From the NCBI GenBank assembly GCA_028289345.1, contig JANQQL010000025.1:620001-684000 (forward strand): DNA of 64,000 nt, in the 5' to 3' direction. This document shows, piece by piece, positions 60,939 through 64,000 of the stretch. The DNA comes from Planctomycetota bacterium (GTDB lineage: Bacteria > Planctomycetota > B15-G4 > SIAN01). Both the position numbers and the translations under genes were made by a program. Numbering within the stretch: the stretch's first letter is position 1; each line of letters starts with the position of its first letter. The notes below the pieces were generated by a model, which was given only the letters and a program-made list of their open reading frames with translations, was not told the origin of the DNA and did no database searches.

Positions 60939-61610
60939 GTGTCGACGATGGTCTCCTCTGGCGTGGTGTTTGCCACCTCGGCGTGTTGCTTGGCGTTGTT
61001 TGCACTCATCGGGGTGTTCGATGGTCTCTACTTCCACCTGTGGAAGTTCCGATTGCATGAACATCCGGAGTCCCGGACCGAGCACCGCTTGCACACGGCT
61101 CGAGCGTTCTGTTTCTCGGCCATGGGGCTGTTGTTTTACGTGGTCAATGCCGGAGGGTGGCTACTGTGGTTCGCAGTGACACTTTTGGCCGCCGATCTTG
61201 CTCTCGAGGTGTGGGACGTCCTGGTGGAGAAGGAGGCGCGGGCCAAGCTCGGGGGCATCTCGAGTGCGGAACAAGTCGTGCACATCCTGGCCACCGGATT
61301 CAAGACCGTCTCCGTGGCACTCGTCTTGATCGCCAAGCCCGGCACGCTCTGGAGCCTTGGCTCCCCAGCGTTCTCGCCTGACCCTCATCCGCGCTACCTG
61401 GTCGTCGCCGGTGTGGCGTTTGCCGTTTCCACGTTCCTGGGCGGAGTGATGCAGTGGCGGGCCACGGCGCGTGTCCCGAGGCACCTTGACCGCTGTCGGC
61501 GCCCGTTCATCCTGCGAGCCATCGACTGGCTAGCCCTGATCCCGCTCTCCGCAGACACGATGTGCAAGCCCGAGTCATCCAGCCCGGTGCGGCAGATCCC
61601 GTCTCGGTAG
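60939..61610 (+). CDS. Small polytopic membrane protein, unknown function
   Basis: A 223-residue protein that starts with GTG directly after the stop of the PQQ-propeller gene (an ATG follows three codons later). It has about five hydrophobic segments (GVVFATSACCLALFALIGVFDG, FCFSAMGLLFYVVNAGGWLLWFAV, HILATGFKTVSVALVLIA, LVVAGVAFAVSTFLGGVM). Short charged loops hold HLWKFRLHEHPESRTEHRLH, where several His residues could bind a metal or haem. I do not recognise the family. Translational coupling suggests that it works with the propeller protein. Confidence 0.6.
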   Translation: MSTMVSSGVVFATSACCLALFALIGVFDGLYFHLWKFRLHEHPESRTEHRLHTARAFCFSAMGLLFYVVNAGGWLLWFAVTLLAADLALEVWDVLVEKEARAKLGGISSAEQVVHILATGFKTVSVALVLIAKPGTLWSLGSPAFSPDPHPRYLVVAGVAFAVSTFLGGVMQWRATARVPRHLDRCRRPFILRAIDWLALIPLSADTMCKPESSSPVRQIPSR

Positions 61611-61665
61611 AAGCCGGTCACGGGCGGTCTCACGGCAAACGCAACGAGTCGCGGAAGATGAATCT

Positions 61666-63294
61666 TCAGCGCCAGTACGGGATCGTGCCGGCTTCGTCCA
61701 GGCTGAAACGTCCGGGTCGCTCCTCGACCACCCGCCGCAACCACTCCTCGGGATAGCCCACCCCCTGCGGGCGCCCTTGATCGTCCCGCACGTATCCATC
61801 CACGTGCTTCGTCAGCAGGTACGTCGCCAGCTCTTGCCAGCGCGTGAACAACTCTTCCCCCGCACTCACCGAGAACTGAGTCAACAGTTCTCGAGCTCCT
61901 TGGGGGTCCGCGGCGAATCGCTCCGCAGCAACCGCATCCAGCTCAGCAATTGCCTTCTGGAAGTTGCCTTCGGACTCCGACTGGGCAGCAAGAACGTCGG
62001 GCAGGATGCGGGACCAGCGATCGTAGGTCTGGTTCGACACCATGTTGAACACCCACCACGCGGAGTCCCACTGGAACTTCGAGTAGTCCCCCGTGGTGTA
62101 CGACGGCGGCAATCCCTGGATTCCGCAGTAGAGCGGCAAGAAGCACGAGGTGTAGCAGTCGTCGGGAGTGAACCAGTAGACACCGCCCACCGGATCCGGG
62201 AGCCAGGAGCGGCACTGCGCGACCATGACGAACCCGGCCTGTTGGGTGGAGATCGGACGTTCCCAGCAGTTTGCCTGACCGTCGACTTCGAAGGTCAACC
62301 CGCGGAAGCGAACGGGACTCTGGAAGGGACCGGCGTCGATTCCCTGAGTCATGTCGAACTGGGTTCCCTCGTAGTGATCCCGCATCAGCCCCATGACGTC
62401 TGCGTAGCTGAGCTTCTCCTCAGGTTGAATGAACAGCGGATAGTCCTCCGCTGCCGGATCACCTCGATGAAACGCGGGGGAGAAGCTCTGGCTCGGCGCC
62501 ACTCGTCGATACACGCTCCAGACGCGCGCAGCACACACTCGCTTGGTGCGCAGCGAGAGATCGGGGTGGTAGGCATCTCGGTAGGAGAAAGGCGTCCCTG
62601 AACTCGGGTCGTAGAAGCCCTGCTCGACGGCGAAGTCGATCACATCCGGGGAGTAACGCCAGCTCTCGGGATCATCGAGGGGAAAGGTCGTGATGCGGCT
62701 GTGGTTGGCGTGCGCCGAGATCGAGCCGTCGGGGATGCGAGCAGCCACCCACACGGCCCCCGGTCGGTCGGGTCCCTTGCCAATGATCTCCATCATCCAA
62801 GCTTCTTGCGGATCGGCGATGGAGATCGTCTCGCCACTACTGCGGTAGCCGTAGGTATGAACCAACTCGTGGATGACGTCGATCGCCTCGCGCGCCGTCG
62901 TCGCTCGCTGCAGAGTCAGCCACATGAGCGCGTCGTAGTCGAGCCGACCTTCCGGATCGCGAAGCTCCTTGCGGCCGCCCGTGGTGGTCTCCCCAAGCGC
63001 CAGCTGATGCTCGTTCATCAGACCGACCACGCTCGCGGTTCGCGGTGCTTGCGGAATCTCGCCATCCACCTGATCGTCTTCCCAACCCTCGATCGTCGTG
63101 GTCTCTTCCACGGCGTGCTCGCCCCCGGGATGCAGCAGCAGCTTCGGCATGAACGGCGCGTCCGCGCTGTAGGTGATGAAGACCGAGCCGTCCGTGCTTG
63201 CGCCGGCGCTCACGAGGATTGACGTGCAGGCGTCTTCGTTCAGGTCCTCGGTGGTCGTGGCCTGGAGGGCGAGGAAAGCGAGAATGGACAGCAT
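61666..63294 (-). CDS. C69-family dipeptidase (PepD/U34-like), secreted
   Basis: A 542-residue protein with an N-terminal signal-like stretch (MLSILAFLALQATTTEDLNED) followed by ACTSILVSAGASTDGSVFITYSAD. In C69 enzymes the Cys at the start of this motif becomes the N-terminal nucleophile after cleavage, so Cys23 or so is the catalytic residue. GETTTGGRKEL, ARIPDGSISAHANHSRI and the long helical C-terminus fit the family. The usual length is 450-560. It would cleave dipeptides outside the cytoplasm. It is convergent with the membrane gene at 60939-61610, with a 55-bp gap. Confidence 0.85.
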   Translation of the reverse strand: MLSILAFLALQATTTEDLNEDACTSILVSAGASTDGSVFITYSADAPFMPKLLLHPGGEHAVEETTTIEGWEDDQVDGEIPQAPRTASVVGLMNEHQLALGETTTGGRKELRDPEGRLDYDALMWLTLQRATTAREAIDVIHELVHTYGYRSSGETISIADPQEAWMMEIIGKGPDRPGAVWVAARIPDGSISAHANHSRITTFPLDDPESWRYSPDVIDFAVEQGFYDPSSGTPFSYRDAYHPDLSLRTKRVCAARVWSVYRRVAPSQSFSPAFHRGDPAAEDYPLFIQPEEKLSYADVMGLMRDHYEGTQFDMTQGIDAGPFQSPVRFRGLTFEVDGQANCWERPISTQQAGFVMVAQCRSWLPDPVGGVYWFTPDDCYTSCFLPLYCGIQGLPPSYTTGDYSKFQWDSAWWVFNMVSNQTYDRWSRILPDVLAAQSESEGNFQKAIAELDAVAAERFAADPQGARELLTQFSVSAGEELFTRWQELATYLLTKHVDGYVRDDQGRPQGVGYPEEWLRRVVEERPGRFSLDEAGTIPYWR

Positions 63295-63449
63295 GGAAAC
63301 CTCGCGGAGGTAGTGGGGGGTGTGGTGGTTATCGAGATGGGGCGTGGATCATAGCGTTGCGCCGCCTCGCTGGTTTGATCGAGACTTCCGGCATCCCGAT
63401 CGTCCCAGGTCTGGTCCGGGTCACTGACGAACGTCTCTGGTTCCCGCAG

Positions 63450-64000
63450 CTAGCTCTTGCGCTCACAGCGGATCACGTTGTCACCTTCGATGAGTAGAGC
63501 CGCATCGATTTCGCCGGCCGGGTCCTTGGTGAACTCGAGTTCGGCGTCGAAGTCGTACAGAAAGAACTGGTTTGCCGAACGGGGATAGAAGCGCAGGATG
63601 GGGGTGCCGGGCATTTCCAGGTCCACGCCGTCGTCACGCGCCCGGATCTGCACCACTCGGCCGCTGGGCTGCTCGTAGGTGCCGGAGTATTGCTGAAGCG
63701 TTTCGGCACTGACCTTGATGACGTCTGGCAGCTCGGTCACGTCCGAGCTTCGATAGGACCGGTGAATGATTTCCTTGCCTTCGGGGAGGGCTGCCCGCAC
63801 CACATTGTTGCACAGGTACAGACCGTTGTCCCCGTTGGTCAGCACCACGACGCCGCGCCCGGATTCCGGAAGCAGAACCACGAGAGCGGCGACACCAATG
63901 TCGTTGCCCCCGTGCTGAATCGCATACTCGTCGTGCGCAAGACCGGACACCAGCCGCCAGCCCAATGCTTGTTGCGAATTGGAGTTGATCTCGGATTGTG
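63450..64000 (-). CDS. Serine hydrolase (beta-lactamase class C-like), C-terminal part
   Basis: The gene runs off the right edge of the window; about 183 C-terminal residues are visible and the frame is open to base 64000, beyond the track's start. IQHGGNDIGVAALVVLLPESGRGVVVLTNGDNG is the typical KTG-like/HxG end of the penicillin-binding beta-lactamase fold (HGG box). A beta-rich C-terminal domain follows from about 95 residues before the end (LQQYSGTYEQPSGRVVQIRARD), similar to the DUF3471-type domain of serine hydrolases. The catalytic SxxK and YxN motifs would lie outside the window. Confidence 0.8.
   Translation of the reverse strand, partial: QSEINSNSQQALGWRLVSGLAHDEYAIQHGGNDIGVAALVVLLPESGRGVVVLTNGDNGLYLCNNVVRAALPEGKEIIHRSYRSSDVTELPDVIKVSAETLQQYSGTYEQPSGRVVQIRARDDGVDLEMPGTPILRFYPRSANQFFLYDFDAELEFTKDPAGEIDAALLIEGDNVIRCERKS

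Noticed and set aside
1-64000. tRNA or rRNA genes, CRISPR arrays, insertion sequences or prophage genes
   Set aside because: No cloverleaf-like CCA ends, regular repeat-spacer units, transposase DDE motifs, terminal repeats or phage structural genes were seen.

Overview
The window is GC-rich bacterial chromosome. It most likely comes from a deep-branching member of the Planctomycetota, of the Saltatorellus/Poly30 type. This is an inference from several traits: a secreted protein with a C-terminal domain I recall as common in that group, an ECF sigma factor next to a Ser/Thr kinase, an ECF sigma factor fused to a membrane anchor and an ectodomain, and flagellar genes with planctomycete-like extra TPR proteins. 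No database search was possible, so every family name rests on motifs read from the translations.

Region 1 (1-2759): the 5' part of a MocR/GntR-type regulator with a perfect 11-bp inverted repeat at its start codon, a secreted PAF-acetylhydrolase-like esterase, and a membrane protein of unknown function.

Region 2 (2774-19510, all minus strand): a compact flagellar cluster. In transcription order it runs: three TPR-type envelope proteins, a cytoplasmic PAS sensor kinase, a sigma-54 response regulator, flgB, flgC, fliE, fliF, fliG, fliH, fliI, fliJ, a MotE-like protein, motA, motB, a second motB-like gene, fliL, fliM, fliN. Most junctions are ATGA overlaps or gaps of a few bases, so this is probably one long operon building the rod base, MS ring, C ring, export ATPase and stator, with its own FleSR/FlrBC-like two-component switch. 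fliK, flgD, flgE and the export-gate genes are not here.

Region 3 (19914-29651, plus strand): a GT2-TPR glycosyltransferase, a YdjY-like/HEAT lipid- or secretion-type protein, a membrane-anchored SRPBCC protein, a large sulfotransferase-GT2-GT4 fusion, and a transmembrane ECF sigma factor.

Region 4 (29932-41544): surface-glycan genes. On the minus strand are a sulfotransferase, a large membrane AlkP/sulfatase-superfamily enzyme, a 73-aa membrane protein with a YLDPGTGS motif, and a methyltransferase. Diverging on the plus strand are a pyruvyltransferase-family protein, a GT29 sialyltransferase-like enzyme, and a pyruvyltransferase-GT2-GT4 fusion, translationally coupled. Together with two GT4 enzymes (47924-50172) and a Wzx-like flippase (53883-55169) they suggest a sulfated, acidic, possibly nonulosonate-containing surface polymer. 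The substrate is unknown.

Region 5 (41617-64000): mixed accessory genes. These include a GntR regulator with a secreted M1 aminopeptidase, a D-threonine aldolase/D-serine dehydratase-like enzyme, an ArsR-SRPBCC-SnoaL operon, the secreted lectin-like protein, the kinase/ECF pair, an amidohydrolase, a second sulfatase-family membrane enzyme, a PQQ-propeller membrane protein, a C69 dipeptidase and the C-terminal part of a serine hydrolase.

Three regulator genes (MocR-, GntR- and ArsR-type) each have a perfect palindrome within a few bases of the start codon and no visible ribosome binding site. I saw no rRNA, tRNA, CRISPR array, insertion sequence or prophage gene.
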